Origin: Microvirga lupini
GTDB taxonomy: Bacteria; Pseudomonadota; Alphaproteobacteria; Rhizobiales; Beijerinckiaceae
Direction of reading: 5' to 3'
NCBI GenBank assembly: GCA_000517005.1
Contig: KI911956.1
Coordinates: 130,397 to 167,787, forward strand
DNA: 37,391 nucleotides
This document shows positions 24,717 to 33,272 of the stretch, in pieces. Every line of letters starts with the position of its first letter. The stretch's first letter is position 1. The notes under the pieces are model-generated. The model made no database searches. It was not told the DNA's origin and saw only the letters and a program-made list of their open reading frames with translations. Both the position numbers and the translations under genes were made by a program.

Positions 24717-25882
24717 CAGCCCTGTTCCCCACGATAGATGCGGGCATAGCGCGAGCCGAGATTGGTCAGGACCTCGTAGCCGATGGTACCGGCGCGGCGG
24801 CCGACCTCGTCGACGGTCAGGTCCCCGCCGATCAGGATAACCGTGTCGCCGCGCTGAACCTGGTTCTCCGGGACATCCGTCACGTCGATCGTGATAAGGT
24901 CCATGGAGACGTTGCCGGCGAAGGGGCAGGGGCGGCCCGCCACCAGGGCCATGCCGGCGAGCAGTTCGTCGCCGCTCTTACCTCGGGCACTGGACGAGCG
25001 CGGATAGCCGTCCGCGTAGCCGACGGAGAGCGTCGCGATGCGACGCTTGCTCAAAGCAAGCCAGCGGCCGTTGTAGCCCACTGTATGATCCGCCTCGACC
25101 CAGCGCAGCTGCACGATGCGGGCCTCCAGGCCCACGACCGGCTTCATGGGATTGGCCTGGTCCGGCGTCGGGTTGCCGCCATAGAGCGCATAGCCCGGCC
25201 GCGCGAGATCGAAATGCGGCTTGGCCGCGAGGAAGATGCCGGAGGAATTGGCGAGCGAGGCCGGAATGCCGGGCAACGAAGCCCGCACGGCCTGGAAGGC
25301 TTCGATCTGTTGCCGGTTGAGCGGGTTGTCGCTCTCCTCGGCGCTGACGAAATGGCTCATAAGGAGCGCGGTTTCGAAATCCTTCAGTTCCGCCCGGTCC
25401 TTGAGTGTCAGCCCCTGAGGCACCGTGAAGCCGAGCCGGTTCATGCCGGTGTCGACATGGATCGCGGCCTTACGCTTCTGGCCTTGAGCGCGGCAGAACC
25501 CGGCCCATTCCTCGATTTCCTCGAAGGATCCCAGAACGGGGCGCAGATCGAATTGCGCGTAAGTGGGGCAGGTGCCGGCAAAGAGCCCGTTCAGCACGTA
25601 GATCGTCGCGTCCGGCGCGACGGCACGGACGCGGATCGCCTCGCTCAAATGTGCCACGAAGAAGGTGCTGCAGCCTGCTTTGCCGAGGGCTGGAACGGCC
25701 TTCTCGATGCCGATGCCATAGGCATTCGCCTTGACCACGGCAGCGGTCTCCGCGCCGCCGGCATTGTCGCGCAGAATGCGCCAGTTCGAGGCGAGGGCGT
25801 CGAGATCGATATGGAGGATGCCACCGGCGGCGTTCTCGGGAATGCTGCCGGTGGTGTCGATGTGAGAGTTAAACTTGGTCAA
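24716..25882 (-). CDS. alr: Alanine racemase
   Basis: 388 residues. The PLP lysine is in A-A-V-V-K-A-N-A-Y-G-I-G (Lys51) and the second catalytic residue in S-V-G-Y-A-D-G-Y-P-R. The fold-type III barrel motifs (H-I-D-L-D-A-L near 24, G-Y-A-L-Y-G) are present. It interconverts L- and D-alanine for peptidoglycan. The start is a TTG at 25882 overlapping the dnaB stop (TTGA); no ATG or GTG fits nearby, so it depends on coupled translation. The stop overlaps the radA start, giving a tight dnaB-alr-radA operon. Confidence 0.95.
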   Translation of the reverse strand: MTKFNSHIDTTGSIPENAAGGILHIDLDALASNWRILRDNAGGAETAAVVKANAYGIGIEKAVPALGKAGCSTFFVAHLSEAIRVRAVAPDATIYVLNGLFAGTCPTYAQFDLRPVLGSFEEIEEWAGFCRAQGQKRKAAIHVDTGMNRLGFTVPQGLTLKDRAELKDFETALLMSHFVSAEESDNPLNRQQIEAFQAVRASLPGIPASLANSSGIFLAAKPHFDLARPGYALYGGNPTPDQANPMKPVVGLEARIVQLRWVEADHTVGYNGRWLALSKRRIATLSVGYADGYPRSSSARGKSGDELLAGMALVAGRPCPFAGNVSMDLITIDVTDVPENQVQRGDTVILIGGDLTVDEVGRRAGTIGYEVLTNLGSRYARIYRGEQG

Positions 25883-27372
25883 TCGCCAATCCGTTCGGGA
25901 AGTTTGTCTTCATCCGCAAGGTCGGTGAAGCGGGTGATGTCGGCCTGGAAGGCGAGCTGCACGGTGCCGGTCGGTCCGTGACGCTGCTTGCCGATAATGA
26001 CTTCGGCCTTGCCGTGAACCTGATCCATCTCCGCCTGCCACTTGAAGTATTCCTCGGTGCCGGGTTTCGGCTCCTTATTCTTCAGATAATACTCGTCGCG
26101 GTAAACGAACATGACCACGTCGGCGTCCTGCTCGATCGAGCCCGATTCGCGAAGGTCGGCGAGCTGGGGGCGCTTGTCGTCGCGGGCTTCCACCTGACGG
26201 GAAAGCTGGGACAGGGCGACCAGCGGGACGGACAGTTCCTTGGCCAGAGCCTTGAGGCCGGTGGTGATCTCGGTCAGTTCCTGCACGCGGTTCTCGCCCT
26301 TTTTGGAGGAGCCGGAGAGAAGCTGCAGGTAGTCGACGATCAGCACGTCGAGGCCGCGCTGGCGCTTGAGGCGCCGCGCGCGGGCCGCAAGCTGGGCGAT
26401 GGAGATGCCGCCGGTCTGGTCGATGTAGAAGGGAATCGACTGCATTTCGCGGGCGGCTTCGGTGATCTTGTAGAAGTCATCCTCGCGCATGTCGCCGCGG
26501 CGGATCTTGTAGGAGGGCACGCCCGACTGCTCGGCGATGATACGGGTGGCGAGCTGCTCGGCCGACATTTCGAGGGAGAAGAAGCCCACGATGCCGCCGT
26601 TGACGGTCTTGAGTGAGCCGTCCTGCTGCTTCTCGGCCCGGTAGGCTTTGGCGATGTTGAACGCGATGTTCGTCACCAGCGAGGTTTTACCCATCGCCGG
26701 GCGTCCGGCTAGAATGACGAGGTCGGAGGGCTGCAGGCCGCCGAGGGCCTTGTCGAGATCCTTCAGGCCCGTGGAGATGCCCGACAGGGCACCCTCGCGC
26801 TTGTAGGCGGCGGCGGCCATGTCGATGGCGGCGGTGAGCGCGTCGGAGAAGCGCTGGAAGCCGCCGTCGTAGCGGCCGGTTTCCGCAAGGGCATAGAGGC
26901 GCCGCTCCGCCTCCTCGATCTGGTCGCGGGGCGAGGTTTCGACGGGAGCGTCGAAGGCGACGTTCACCATATCCTCGCCGATATTGATCAGGTTCCGGCG
27001 CACGGCGAGATCGTAGATCGTGCGGCCGTAATCCTCGGCATTGATGACGGTCGTCGCCTCAGCCGCCAGACGGGCCAGGTATTGCGACACCGTGATTCCG
27101 CCGAGATCCTGATCGCCCAGGAAGGTCTTCATGGTGATCGGGGTCGCGACCTTGCCGGCCTTGATCAGGCTCGTCGCCACCTCGTAGATGCGCCGGTGCA
27201 GATCTTCGATGAAATGGCCGGCCTCAAGGAAGTCGGAGACGCGGTAATAGGCATCGTTGTTGACCAGAATCGCACCCAGCAGAGCCTGTTCGGCTTCGAT
27301 GTTGCTGGGGGGCGTCCGAAACTGCGGCTCGGCGGTTTCGAGGCGGGCGATCAGGGCGTTGGCGGTGGCCAT
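25879..27372 (-). CDS. dnaB: Replicative DNA helicase
   Basis: 497 residues from the ATG at 27372. An N-terminal DnaB domain (P-P-S-N-I-E-A-E-Q-A-L-L-G-A-I, about 21-125) leads to the RecA-like C-terminal domain with Walker A A-G-R-P-A-M-G-K-T-S (222-231), V-D-Y-L-Q-L (Walker B) and D-L-R-E-S-G-S-I-E-Q-D-A-D. The hexamer unwinds DNA at the replication fork. No intein is present. It follows rplI after about 255 bases that contain the rplI terminator. Confidence 0.98.
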   Translation of the reverse strand: MATANALIARLETAEPQFRTPPSNIEAEQALLGAILVNNDAYYRVSDFLEAGHFIEDLHRRIYEVATSLIKAGKVATPITMKTFLGDQDLGGITVSQYLARLAAEATTVINAEDYGRTIYDLAVRRNLINIGEDMVNVAFDAPVETSPRDQIEEAERRLYALAETGRYDGGFQRFSDALTAAIDMAAAAYKREGALSGISTGLKDLDKALGGLQPSDLVILAGRPAMGKTSLVTNIAFNIAKAYRAEKQQDGSLKTVNGGIVGFFSLEMSAEQLATRIIAEQSGVPSYKIRRGDMREDDFYKITEAAREMQSIPFYIDQTGGISIAQLAARARRLKRQRGLDVLIVDYLQLLSGSSKKGENRVQELTEITTGLKALAKELSVPLVALSQLSRQVEARDDKRPQLADLRESGSIEQDADVVMFVYRDEYYLKNKEPKPGTEEYFKWQAEMDQVHGKAEVIIGKQRHGPTGTVQLAFQADITRFTDLADEDKLPERIGD

Positions 27373-27548
27373 CTGGCGCTCCGAAAACAGGGAAGGGTTA
27401 GAGTCTCTTAGACCGCAATTCGTGTCCTAAAGGTTGCCGTGCGGACACGAAGCCGGGACTCTTCCCGATCTGTCCTCGCTGTCCTCGATTCTCACACCGT
27501 TCATCTTTTCGCAGGCGTCGCAGCTTGACTCTCCCACAAGCCTGAAAC

Positions 27549-27587
27549 CCAAAAGAAAAACGCTCCCCGTCGAATCGACGGAGAGCG
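27549..27587 (-). terminator. Rho-independent terminator of the rpsF-rplI operon
   Basis: CGCTCCCCGTCG (27561-27572) pairs with CGACGGAGAGCG (27576-27587) with one mismatch and a 3-base loop; on the minus strand the stem runs into TTTTTCTTTT. It lies 41 bases after rplI. The rest of the 27373-27628 gap shows nothing I can name beyond the dnaB upstream region. Confidence 0.9.
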
Positions 27588-27628
27588 CGATTTTAGAACA
27601 AATCAAGAACTGGAGCAATCGCTCTAGC

Positions 27629-28195
27629 TTAGACCTCTTCTTCGCCGCCGGCCTCGGCCAGAGCGGCGCCGACCTCAAGGCCGAGATCGTCGAGGTTGGT
27701 CTCCTCACGGGTCGTGACCGACTCGCCGCGAGCCTGACGCTCGGCTTCCTCGGGGCTGCGGGCGACGTTGATCGTCACCTGAACCTCCACCTCCGGATGA
27801 AGAGCGACCGGCACCGTGTGAAGGCCGATGGTCTTGATCGGCTGGTTGAGGGCGATCTGGTTGCGGTCAACCGTGAAGCCGTTCTGGGTCATGATCTCGG
27901 CGAGGTCGCGGGTCGAGACCGAACCGTAGAGCACGCCGGTCTCGCCGGACTGGCGCAGGATGATGAAGCTCTGGCCGTTCAGCTTCTCGCCGACGACTTC
28001 GGCTTCCTTACGGCGCTCAAGGTTGCGGGCCTCAAGCTGGGCGCGCTGCTGCTCGAAGTGCTTCTTGTTGGCCTCGGTGGCGCGCAGAGCCTTGCCGCGC
28101 GGCAGGAGGAAATTGCGTGCATAGCCGGAGCGGACCTTCACGGTCTCACCCATCTGGCCGAGCTTTGCGACGCGCTCGAGAAGGATCACTTCCAT
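27629..28195 (-). CDS. rplI: 50S ribosomal protein bL9
   Basis: 188 residues from the ATG at 28195, which has AAAGGAG 7 bases upstream; the open frame further upstream lies across the DUF2232 gene and is spurious. The N-terminal domain opens [13 protein letters not shown] and has the signature [14 protein letters not shown]; a long helix joins it to the C-terminal domain. An acidic tail of about 35 residues ends G-G-E-E-E-V, typical of alphaproteobacterial L9. It is a structural protein of the large subunit near L1. Last gene of the rpsF operon. Confidence 0.97.
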   Translation of the reverse strand: MEVILLERVAKLGQMGETVKVRSGYARNFLLPRGKALRATEANKKHFEQQRAQLEARNLERRKEAEVVGEKLNGQSFIILRQSGETGVLYGSVSTRDLAEIMTQNGFTVDRNQIALNQPIKTIGLHTVPVALHPEVEVQVTINVARSPEEAERQARGESVTTREETNLDDLGLEVGAALAEAGGEEEV

Positions 28196-28218
28196 GGTTG
28201 TCTCCTTTAGGTTCGTGA

Positions 28219-29184
28219 TCAGGTGGAAAGGGTTGGCGGTTGGGTCGGGCGCGAGCCGAAGCGGCGGCGCAGGCCGAAGAAGGTATCGGCAATGCCGAAC
28301 AGGGCCAGCGCAACCATCAGGATGCCCTGGGTGATGAAGATGAGGACATAGAGGGCCGACAGGATGAACGAGCGGCCCGACTTGCCCCGCGTGCGGTCGT
28401 GGATGGCGGCCAGCCCCTGCAGGGCGAAGGCCATCAGGAAGGCGCCCGACAGGGCCATTCCCAGCGCACCGATGAAGCCGTCGAAGATGCTTGCCATGAC
28501 GACTGCGCCGATCAGGATCAGCCCGGCGGAGCGCGGCATCACAAGTTCCGGCACCGACGGCCAGGGGCGCGGCAGGCGCTTCGAAGCCTGCACGATCCGG
28601 GCGGCCGCCCAAAGATACAGCGCCAATACGGTGGCGAAGCCCTGCGCCGAGAGGAAGGGCGTGAGTCGAGCAAAGACGCTGACCAGCTCTTCGCGGGTTT
28701 CCGCGTCGAGCGCATCAGGGCCGGACGTGTTGAACTGCGAGTTCACGAAGGCTTCCGATACAGCGCGGGCATTCTGGTCGAAGGCGCTGAAATCGCCGCC
28801 CGTCGAGATCACGCCGGCGGCGATGATGGTGAGCGCGGCCGTCGCGGCGATCCAGGCCAAGAGCCGGCCGACCGGGTACCATTCCATGGTGCCGTCCGGC
28901 GCAGGGCGTCCGAGGAGGGCAAGATAAGACAGCCACCAGACGGGCAGGGCGGTGATGAGGGCAAAGCCCAATCCGCTCAGCGGCGACAGGATCAGCGCGA
29001 TGGCGAGACCGCCCACGAGAGCCGCAACCAGCCCGGAACGGTGATCCCAGCCAAGCGAAACGATCAGAACGGGAATGGGAGCAAGGAGGTACAACACGGC
29101 CGCGAGCGGCGTCGCCTTGACGATCACCGCGGTCAGAAGGGCCGATACGAGGCCCGCGCCTATGCCTGTTGCAACAAAATTCAT
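28219..29184 (-). CDS. DUF2232 membrane protein
   Basis: 321 residues, about eight hydrophobic segments ([27 protein letters not shown], and a central stretch [11 protein letters not shown]). The family typically lies between rpsR and rplI in alphaproteobacteria and its function is not established. The stop is 23 bases before the rplI start, and the start is 129 bases after the rpsR stop with a GC-rich hairpin between. It should lie in the inner membrane. Confidence 0.87.
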   Translation of the reverse strand: MNFVATGIGAGLVSALLTAVIVKATPLAAVLYLLAPIPVLIVSLGWDHRSGLVAALVGGLAIALILSPLSGLGFALITALPVWWLSYLALLGRPAPDGTMEWYPVGRLLAWIAATAALTIIAAGVISTGGDFSAFDQNARAVSEAFVNSQFNTSGPDALDAETREELVSVFARLTPFLSAQGFATVLALYLWAAARIVQASKRLPRPWPSVPELVMPRSAGLILIGAVVMASIFDGFIGALGMALSGAFLMAFALQGLAAIHDRTRGKSGRSFILSALYVLIFITQGILMVALALFGIADTFFGLRRRFGSRPTQPPTLST

Positions 29185-29280
29185 GGTCTCGCTGTCCCGC
29201 TGCTCGCTGGCAGGGTTAGGGGCTTTCGCCCCAACTGACCCGGCGGGTTCTCACCGCTGGGCGATCTTCGATAGGAAGGA

Positions 29281-29301
29281 CGGGCCGCACGAGGCGGCCC
29301 G
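29281..29301 (-). terminator. Hairpin after rpsR, possible attenuator
   Basis: CGGGCCGC (29281-29288) and GCGGCCCG (29294-29301) form an 8-bp stem just after rpsR. No T-tract follows on the minus strand, so partial termination or message stabilisation before the DUF2232 gene is the most that can be said. Confidence 0.4.
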
Positions 29302-29313
29302 CCAAAGTCTTGA

Positions 29314-29571
29314 TTAGCGGATCACGTAGGGCAGGAGACCCAGGAAGCGGGCGCGCTTGATCGCCTGGGCGAGCTCACGCTGCTTCTTGGCCGACACGGC
29401 CGTGATGCGCGAAGGAACGATCTTGCCGCGCTCGGAGATGTAGCGGGACAGGAGCTTCGTGTCCTTGTAGTCGATCTTCGGAGCGTTCGGGCCCGAGAAC
29501 GGGCAGGTCTTGCGACGACGGAAGAACGGACGACGGCCGCCAGCGGCGCCACCGGTTGCACCAAATGCCAT
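29314..29571 (-). CDS. rpsR: 30S ribosomal protein bS18
   Basis: 85 residues. The basic core [15 protein letters not shown] is followed by [12 protein letters not shown] and [10 protein letters not shown], the family signature. It binds S6 on the 30S platform. Only 2 bases separate it from rpsF. Confidence 0.98.
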   Translation of the reverse strand: MAFGATGGAAGGRRPFFRRRKTCPFSGPNAPKIDYKDTKLLSRYISERGKIVPSRITAVSAKKQRELAQAIKRARFLGLLPYVIR

Positions 29572-29573
29572 GA

Positions 29574-29969
29574 TTAAGCCTCCTCGCCTTCGGCTTCGAA
29601 GCCGCCGTCGCGCTCACGGCGCTCACGGTCCTTGCGCTCGTCGCGATCGCGCTTCTGCATCATCACGGACGGCTCGGTCTCGAGCTCTTCGACCTTGATG
29701 GTCATGAAGCGAAGGATGTCTTCGTTGATGCGCATCTGACGCTCCATCTCGGCCACCGCCGGAGCGGGAGCGTTGAGGTTGAACATCGTGAAATGCGCCT
29801 TGCGGTTCTTCTTGATGCGGTAGGCGAGGGACTTCACGCCCCACATCTCGGTCTTCTCGACGCTGCCGCCGTTCTGCTCGATGACGCCCTTGTACTGGTC
29901 GACCATAGCTTCGACCTGCTGCGGGGTGACATCCTGGCGAGCCAAAAAGATATGCTCGTAGAGAGGCAT
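29574..29969 (-). CDS. rpsF: 30S ribosomal protein bS6
   Basis: 131 residues: [12 protein letters not shown] at the start, then [17 protein letters not shown] in the core. A charged tail ([12 protein letters not shown]) ends G-E-E-A, longer than in E. coli but normal for alphaproteobacteria. S6 pairs with S18 in the 30S subunit. First gene of the operon rpsF-rpsR-DUF2232-rplI, behind a structured leader. Confidence 0.98.
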   Translation of the reverse strand: MPLYEHIFLARQDVTPQQVEAMVDQYKGVIEQNGGSVEKTEMWGVKSLAYRIKKNRKAHFTMFNLNAPAPAVAEMERQMRINEDILRFMTIKVEELETEPSVMMQKRDRDERKDRERRERDGGFEAEGEEA

Positions 29970-30020
29970 AGTGGGCCTTTCTCAGGTTTGAGGTTCAAGC
30001 CTCGGCACTGCATTTAAGAA

Positions 30021-30103
30021 GTGTCTCGGCCGTTTCGCGCGTCCGATCGGCGCCAAGCCCTTCGAGCCTGCAAGGCCCGAGCGGTTGTCGAAGGCGGAGA
30101 CAC
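30021..30103 (-). ncRNA. Structured rpsF leader, possible S6:S18 autoregulatory motif
   Basis: Read on the minus strand, outer arms GTGTCTCCGCC and GGCCGAGACAC (30093-30103 with 30021-30031) pair at 10 of 11 positions. Inside them CCTTCGA (30088-30094) pairs with TCGAAGG (30059-30065), enclosing an unpaired CAACCG and a small GCCT-TGC-AGGC hairpin. A helix with a CCG-containing bulge next to a hairpin is the known design of the S6:S18-binding leader of rpsF operons, where excess S6:S18 represses translation. The match is by eye; the covariance model was not run. Confidence 0.45.
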
Positions 30104-30182
30104 GGGACGACGGGTCTTAAAACCCTGCATGGCAAGCCATGCCGTCCGTTCAGCCCCCGGCCGGAGCGAACGCGAAGCGGGC

Positions 30183-30211
30183 GCTATAGTCGATTTGGGG
30201 CTGGAAGGCAA
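30183..30211 (-). promoter_or_regulatory. Promoter of the rpsF operon
   Basis: TTGCCT (30206-30211, minus strand) and TATAGC (30183-30188) are separated by exactly 17 bases, a typical strong alphaproteobacterial promoter. A transcript would start near 30176, giving a leader of about 205 bases that contains the structured element. Confidence 0.65.
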
Positions 30212-30230
30212 GGGCGAGGGAACTCTCAAC

Positions 30231-30319
30231 GTCATCGCCGGCCTTGTACCCGAGATCCCGATGGCTCAAGGCACGGCGCTTCTCTTGATCGGGTTGGCCG
30301 GGACAGGCCCGGCCATGAC
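30231..30319. repeat. Dispersed GTCAT...ATGAC palindromic repeat, copy B
   Basis: 89 bases, GTCATCGCCGGCCTTGTACC at one end and GGCCGGGACAGGCCCGGCC with ATGAC at the other. Same design and length as copy A. It lies beside the rpsF promoter, 20 bases from its -35 box. Confidence 0.75.
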
Positions 30320-30426
30320 GCGGCGAGTGCAGCGCGGGACGGAGTGTGCAGTGATTTGCCGTTGATAGTGCGTTTGAATGACCATGGAACTCTGGTCAAT
30401 GCAGGGCTGTAAGCTAAAACACCCTT

Positions 30427-31185
30427 ATGAAAGCTCCTCCTCTACGCCTTGGCGTCAATATCGACCACGTCGCGACCGTGCGGAATGCGCGGGGCGGCAC
30501 CCATCCCGACCCGATCCGGGCCGCGCATCTCGCCGTCCTGGCCGGTGCAGACGGCATCACGGCCCATCTGCGCGAGGATCGGCGCCATATCCGGGATCAG
30601 GATATGGAGCGGCTCAAGCGCCAGCTCTTCGTGCCGCTCAATTTCGAGATGGCGGCGACCTCCGAGATGGTGGGGATCGCTACGCGCATACATCCTCATG
30701 CGGCCTGCCTCGTGCCCGAGAAGCGCGAGGAGCGCACCACGGAAGGGGGGCTCGACATCATCGGCGCTCATGCCCATCTCCGCCCGGTGATTCAGGAATT
30801 GAAGGGTGAGGGCATCCGGGTGTCGCTTTTCGTCGAGCCGGACATTGCGGTCATGGATGCCGCCTGGGATCTGCAGGCGCCTGTGGTCGAACTCCATACG
30901 GGCACCTATTGCGAGGCGGTCGTCGATGGCGACCAGGCCAGAATCGAGCACGAGCTGGAGCGCCTGAAGCGCGCGGCCGAGCACGGAGCTAGGATCGGCC
31001 TCGAAATCCATGCCGGTCATGGACTCGCCCTCAACTCGGTCCGCCCGGTCGCGGCGATTCCGCAGATCGTGGAGCTGAATATCGGCCATTCGCTGATCGG
31101 CGAGGCCATCTTCGTCGGTCTCGACGAGGCCGTTCGGGCCATGCGGGCGGCCATGGACGAGGGCCGGGCACAGGTGCCGGCGTGA
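30427..31185 (+). CDS. pdxJ: Pyridoxine 5'-phosphate synthase
   Basis: 252 residues. The family opening [18 protein letters not shown] is followed by [14 protein letters not shown] and by F-E-M-A-A-T near residue 75. A TIM barrel with the phosphate motif N-I-G-H-S-L-I near the end. It condenses 1-deoxy-D-xylulose 5-phosphate with 3-amino-2-oxopropyl phosphate to pyridoxine 5'-phosphate in the DXP-dependent route to vitamin B6. The stop overlaps the acpS start (GTGA). First gene of the pdxJ-acpS-lepB-rnc-era cluster common in proteobacteria. Confidence 0.98.
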   Translation: MKAPPLRLGVNIDHVATVRNARGGTHPDPIRAAHLAVLAGADGITAHLREDRRHIRDQDMERLKRQLFVPLNFEMAATSEMVGIATRIHPHAACLVPEKREERTTEGGLDIIGAHAHLRPVIQELKGEGIRVSLFVEPDIAVMDAAWDLQAPVVELHTGTYCEAVVDGDQARIEHELERLKRAAEHGARIGLEIHAGHGLALNSVRPVAAIPQIVELNIGHSLIGEAIFVGLDEAVRAMRAAMDEGRAQVPA

Positions 31186-31580
31186 TTCTCGGTATCGGAT
31201 CCGATCTCTGCGACATTCGGCGCATCGAGAAATCCATCGAGCGCTTCGGTGACCGCTTCACCCACCGCATCTACACGGAAGGCGAGCGGGCAAGGAGCGA
31301 CCGGCGGGCCGCCAGGGCTGCGTCCTATGCCCGCCGCTTCGCCGCCAAGGAAGCCTGCGCCAAGGCTTTGGGGACGGGCCTGAGCCAGGGGGTCTTCTGG
31401 CGGGACATGGAGGTGGTCAACCTTCCGAGCGGCCGCCCGACCATGCGTCTGACGGGAGGCGCCCTGGAGCGCCTCAAGGCCATGACCCCCACAGGGCACA
31501 GGGCGGTGGTCCATGTCTCCCTGACGGACGACCCGCCCCTGGCTCAAGCCTTCGTGATTATCGAGGCGCTGCCGCTATGA
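31182..31580 (+). CDS. acpS: Holo-[acyl-carrier-protein] synthase
   Basis: 132 residues from a GTG at 31182 that overlaps the pdxJ stop. The motifs [14 protein letters not shown] and [16 protein letters not shown] hold the Mg2+ and substrate residues of the AcpS type. It moves 4'-phosphopantetheine from CoA to acyl carrier protein, needed for fatty-acid synthesis. Normal family length. Confidence 0.97.
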   Translation: MILGIGSDLCDIRRIEKSIERFGDRFTHRIYTEGERARSDRRAARAASYARRFAAKEACAKALGTGLSQGVFWRDMEVVNLPSGRPTMRLTGGALERLKAMTPTGHRAVVHVSLTDDPPLAQAFVIIEALPL

Positions 31581-31684
31581 GGAATGGCCGCGTTGCGGCA
31601 GGACGCGCCTTGGGATAGAGCATGGCCCGGCGGAGCGATCCGGCCGCGCCGGGAGACGGACGCGGCGACGACGATGTCGGAAGC

Positions 31685-31712
31685 GGTTTGCACTCGGGGC
31701 TGAGTGCAAACC
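31685..31712. promoter_or_regulatory. CIRCE-like 11-base inverted repeat upstream of lepB
   Basis: GGTTTGCACTC (31685-31695) and GAGTGCAAACC (31702-31712) are perfect inverse complements around a 6-base loop. The GCACTC/GAGTGC core is that of the HrcA site CIRCE, but the accepted spacer is 9 and the flank reads TTT instead of TTA. No T-tract follows on either side. It lies 70 bases before the lepB start, in the 201-base gap after acpS. Confidence 0.45.
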
Positions 31713-31781
31713 ACTCTCGACGGCCGAAAACAGAGGAAGACGGCAGCCGCCGTCATATTCCAAGAGCATAGGTCGAGTGAC

Positions 31782-32558
31782 GTGAACGACAAAAGCAGCA
31801 AATACGTGGGTAGCAGCGCGAAGAACGAAGAAGGCGGCCTCTGGGAAACCATCAAGGTCATCATCCAGGCCCTTCTCATCGCGGTCGTCGTTCGCACCGT
31901 GCTCTTCCAGCCCTTCAACATTCCGTCGGGGTCGCTGATCCCGACCCTGCTGATCGGCGACTACCTGTTCGTCTCGAAGTATTCCTACGGCTATTCCAAG
32001 CACTCGATCCCCTTCAGCCCCGGTATCTTCTCCGGCCGGATCTTCGGCTCCGAGCCGAAGCGGGGCGAGATCGCGGTGTTCAAGCTGCCCAAGGACAACT
32101 CCACCGATTACATCAAGCGCGTCATCGGCCTGCCGGGCGACAAGATCCAGGTGATCGGTGGCGTGCTGCACATCAACGGCCAGCCGGTCCAGCGCGAGCG
32201 GGTGGAGGACTACAAGACCACCGACCTCTACGGCCGCACGATCTCCGTGCCGCAATACAAAGAGACGCTGCCCGGCGGCGTGTCCCACTTCGTCATCGAG
32301 CGTGACGCCGACCGCGGCTACTGGGACAACACCAACGTCTACACGGTGCAGCCCGGCCATTTCTTCATGATGGGCGACAACCGCGACAACTCCACCGACT
32401 CGCGGGACGAGGCCAGCGTCGGGCAGGTGCCATTCGAGAATCTGGTCGGCCGAGCCGAGATCATCTTCTTCTCCATCGACGAGAGCGCCTCCCTGTGGCG
32501 TCCGTGGGAATGGCCGCAGAAGATCCGCTGGAATCGTCTCTTCGAGCGGATCCAGTAA
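31782..32558 (+). CDS. lepB: Signal peptidase I
   Basis: 258 residues from the GTG at 31782; the frame is open 26 codons earlier but the sequence there is not conserved and spans the inverted repeat. One membrane helix (I-K-V-I-I-Q-A-L-L-I-A-V-V-V) is near residues 24-38. The catalytic serine is in I-P-S-G-S-L-I-P-T-L, where Leu stands in place of the usual Met. The catalytic lysine is in Y-I-K-R-V-I-G-L-P-G-D, and M-G-D-N-R-D-N-S-x-D-S-R completes the active site. It removes signal peptides from exported proteins on the periplasmic side. rnc follows after 3 bases. Confidence 0.96.
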   Translation: MNDKSSKYVGSSAKNEEGGLWETIKVIIQALLIAVVVRTVLFQPFNIPSGSLIPTLLIGDYLFVSKYSYGYSKHSIPFSPGIFSGRIFGSEPKRGEIAVFKLPKDNSTDYIKRVIGLPGDKIQVIGGVLHINGQPVQRERVEDYKTTDLYGRTISVPQYKETLPGGVSHFVIERDADRGYWDNTNVYTVQPGHFFMMGDNRDNSTDSRDEASVGQVPFENLVGRAEIIFFSIDESASLWRPWEWPQKIRWNRLFERIQ

Positions 32559-32561
32559 CCC

Positions 32562-33272
32562 GTGGCACGCCGCAAGCCGAATCTCGATGAGCTTCTGAAG
32601 AAGCTCGGCTATCGCTTTGAAAAGCCTGAACTCCTGGACGAGGCGCTGACTCATGTCAGCGCGCCCCAAGCAGCCGGCCAGAGCTACCAGAGGCTGGAGT
32701 TCCTGGGCGACCGGGTGCTCGGTCTCGCCATTGCCGAACTGCTGTTCAGGACCTTTCCCACTGCACCCGAGGGCGAATTGTCCCGGCGCCTCGCGGAACT
32801 CGTGCGGCGCGAAAGCTGCGCGGAGATCGCCATTGCCTGGGATGTCGGGCCTTATCTCAAGCTCGGCGCCGGCGAGGCGCATTCGGGCGAGCGGCGCAAC
32901 CAGACCATCCTGGCCGATGTCTGCGAAGCGATCATCGGCGCCGTCTTCCTCGACGGCGGCTACGACGCAGCCCGCGCGCTCGTGGAGCGTTCGTTCCAGC
33001 CCCTGCTGGAGGCGCCCCGCCGCCCCCTGCGCGATCCGAAGAGCGCCCTGCAGGAATGGGCCCAAGGACGAGGCCTCCCGCCGCCGACCTATTCCGTGGC
33101 GGAGCAGACGGGACCGGACCATGCCCCCAAGTTCCGGGTCATGGTGAAGGTGAAGGGCACCGAGAGCGAGTTCGGTCAGGGTACTTCGAAGCGCATCGCG
33201 GAACAGGCGGCGGCACGAAGCCTTCTCTTGAGAGAGGGCGTCTGGACGGAGGAAGAGCATGGAACAGCCTGA
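32562..33272 (+). CDS. rnc: Ribonuclease III
   Basis: 236 residues from a GTG at 32562. The RNase III signature is R-L-E-F-L-G-D-R-V-L-G-L-A-I-A, with acidic metal residues again in D-V-C-E-A-I-I-G-A-V-F-L-D-G-G. A double-stranded RNA-binding domain (about 155-225: D-P-K-S-A-L-Q-E-W-A-Q, then S-K-R-I-A-E-Q-A-A-A) closes it. It processes ribosomal RNA and regulates messages. It lies 3 bases after lepB and overlaps era by 14 bases. Confidence 0.98.
   Translation: MARRKPNLDELLKKLGYRFEKPELLDEALTHVSAPQAAGQSYQRLEFLGDRVLGLAIAELLFRTFPTAPEGELSRRLAELVRRESCAEIAIAWDVGPYLKLGAGEAHSGERRNQTILADVCEAIIGAVFLDGGYDAARALVERSFQPLLEAPRRPLRDPKSALQEWAQGRGLPPPTYSVAEQTGPDHAPKFRVMVKVKGTESEFGQGTSKRIAEQAAARSLLLREGVWTEEEHGTA

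Larger units (their letters stand above)
29970..30426. other. Intergenic region between rpsF and pdxJ
   Basis: 457 bases between divergent operons. It holds the rpsF promoter and structured leader (minus), the dispersed repeat copy B (30231-30319) and the pdxJ upstream region. Near 30379-30398 there is a TGACCA...TGGTCA dyad of unknown meaning. No gene is supported. Confidence 0.6.

Noticed and set aside
23652-25981. Long plus-strand frames opposite radA and alr
   Set aside because: They have no family features and mirror confident genes.
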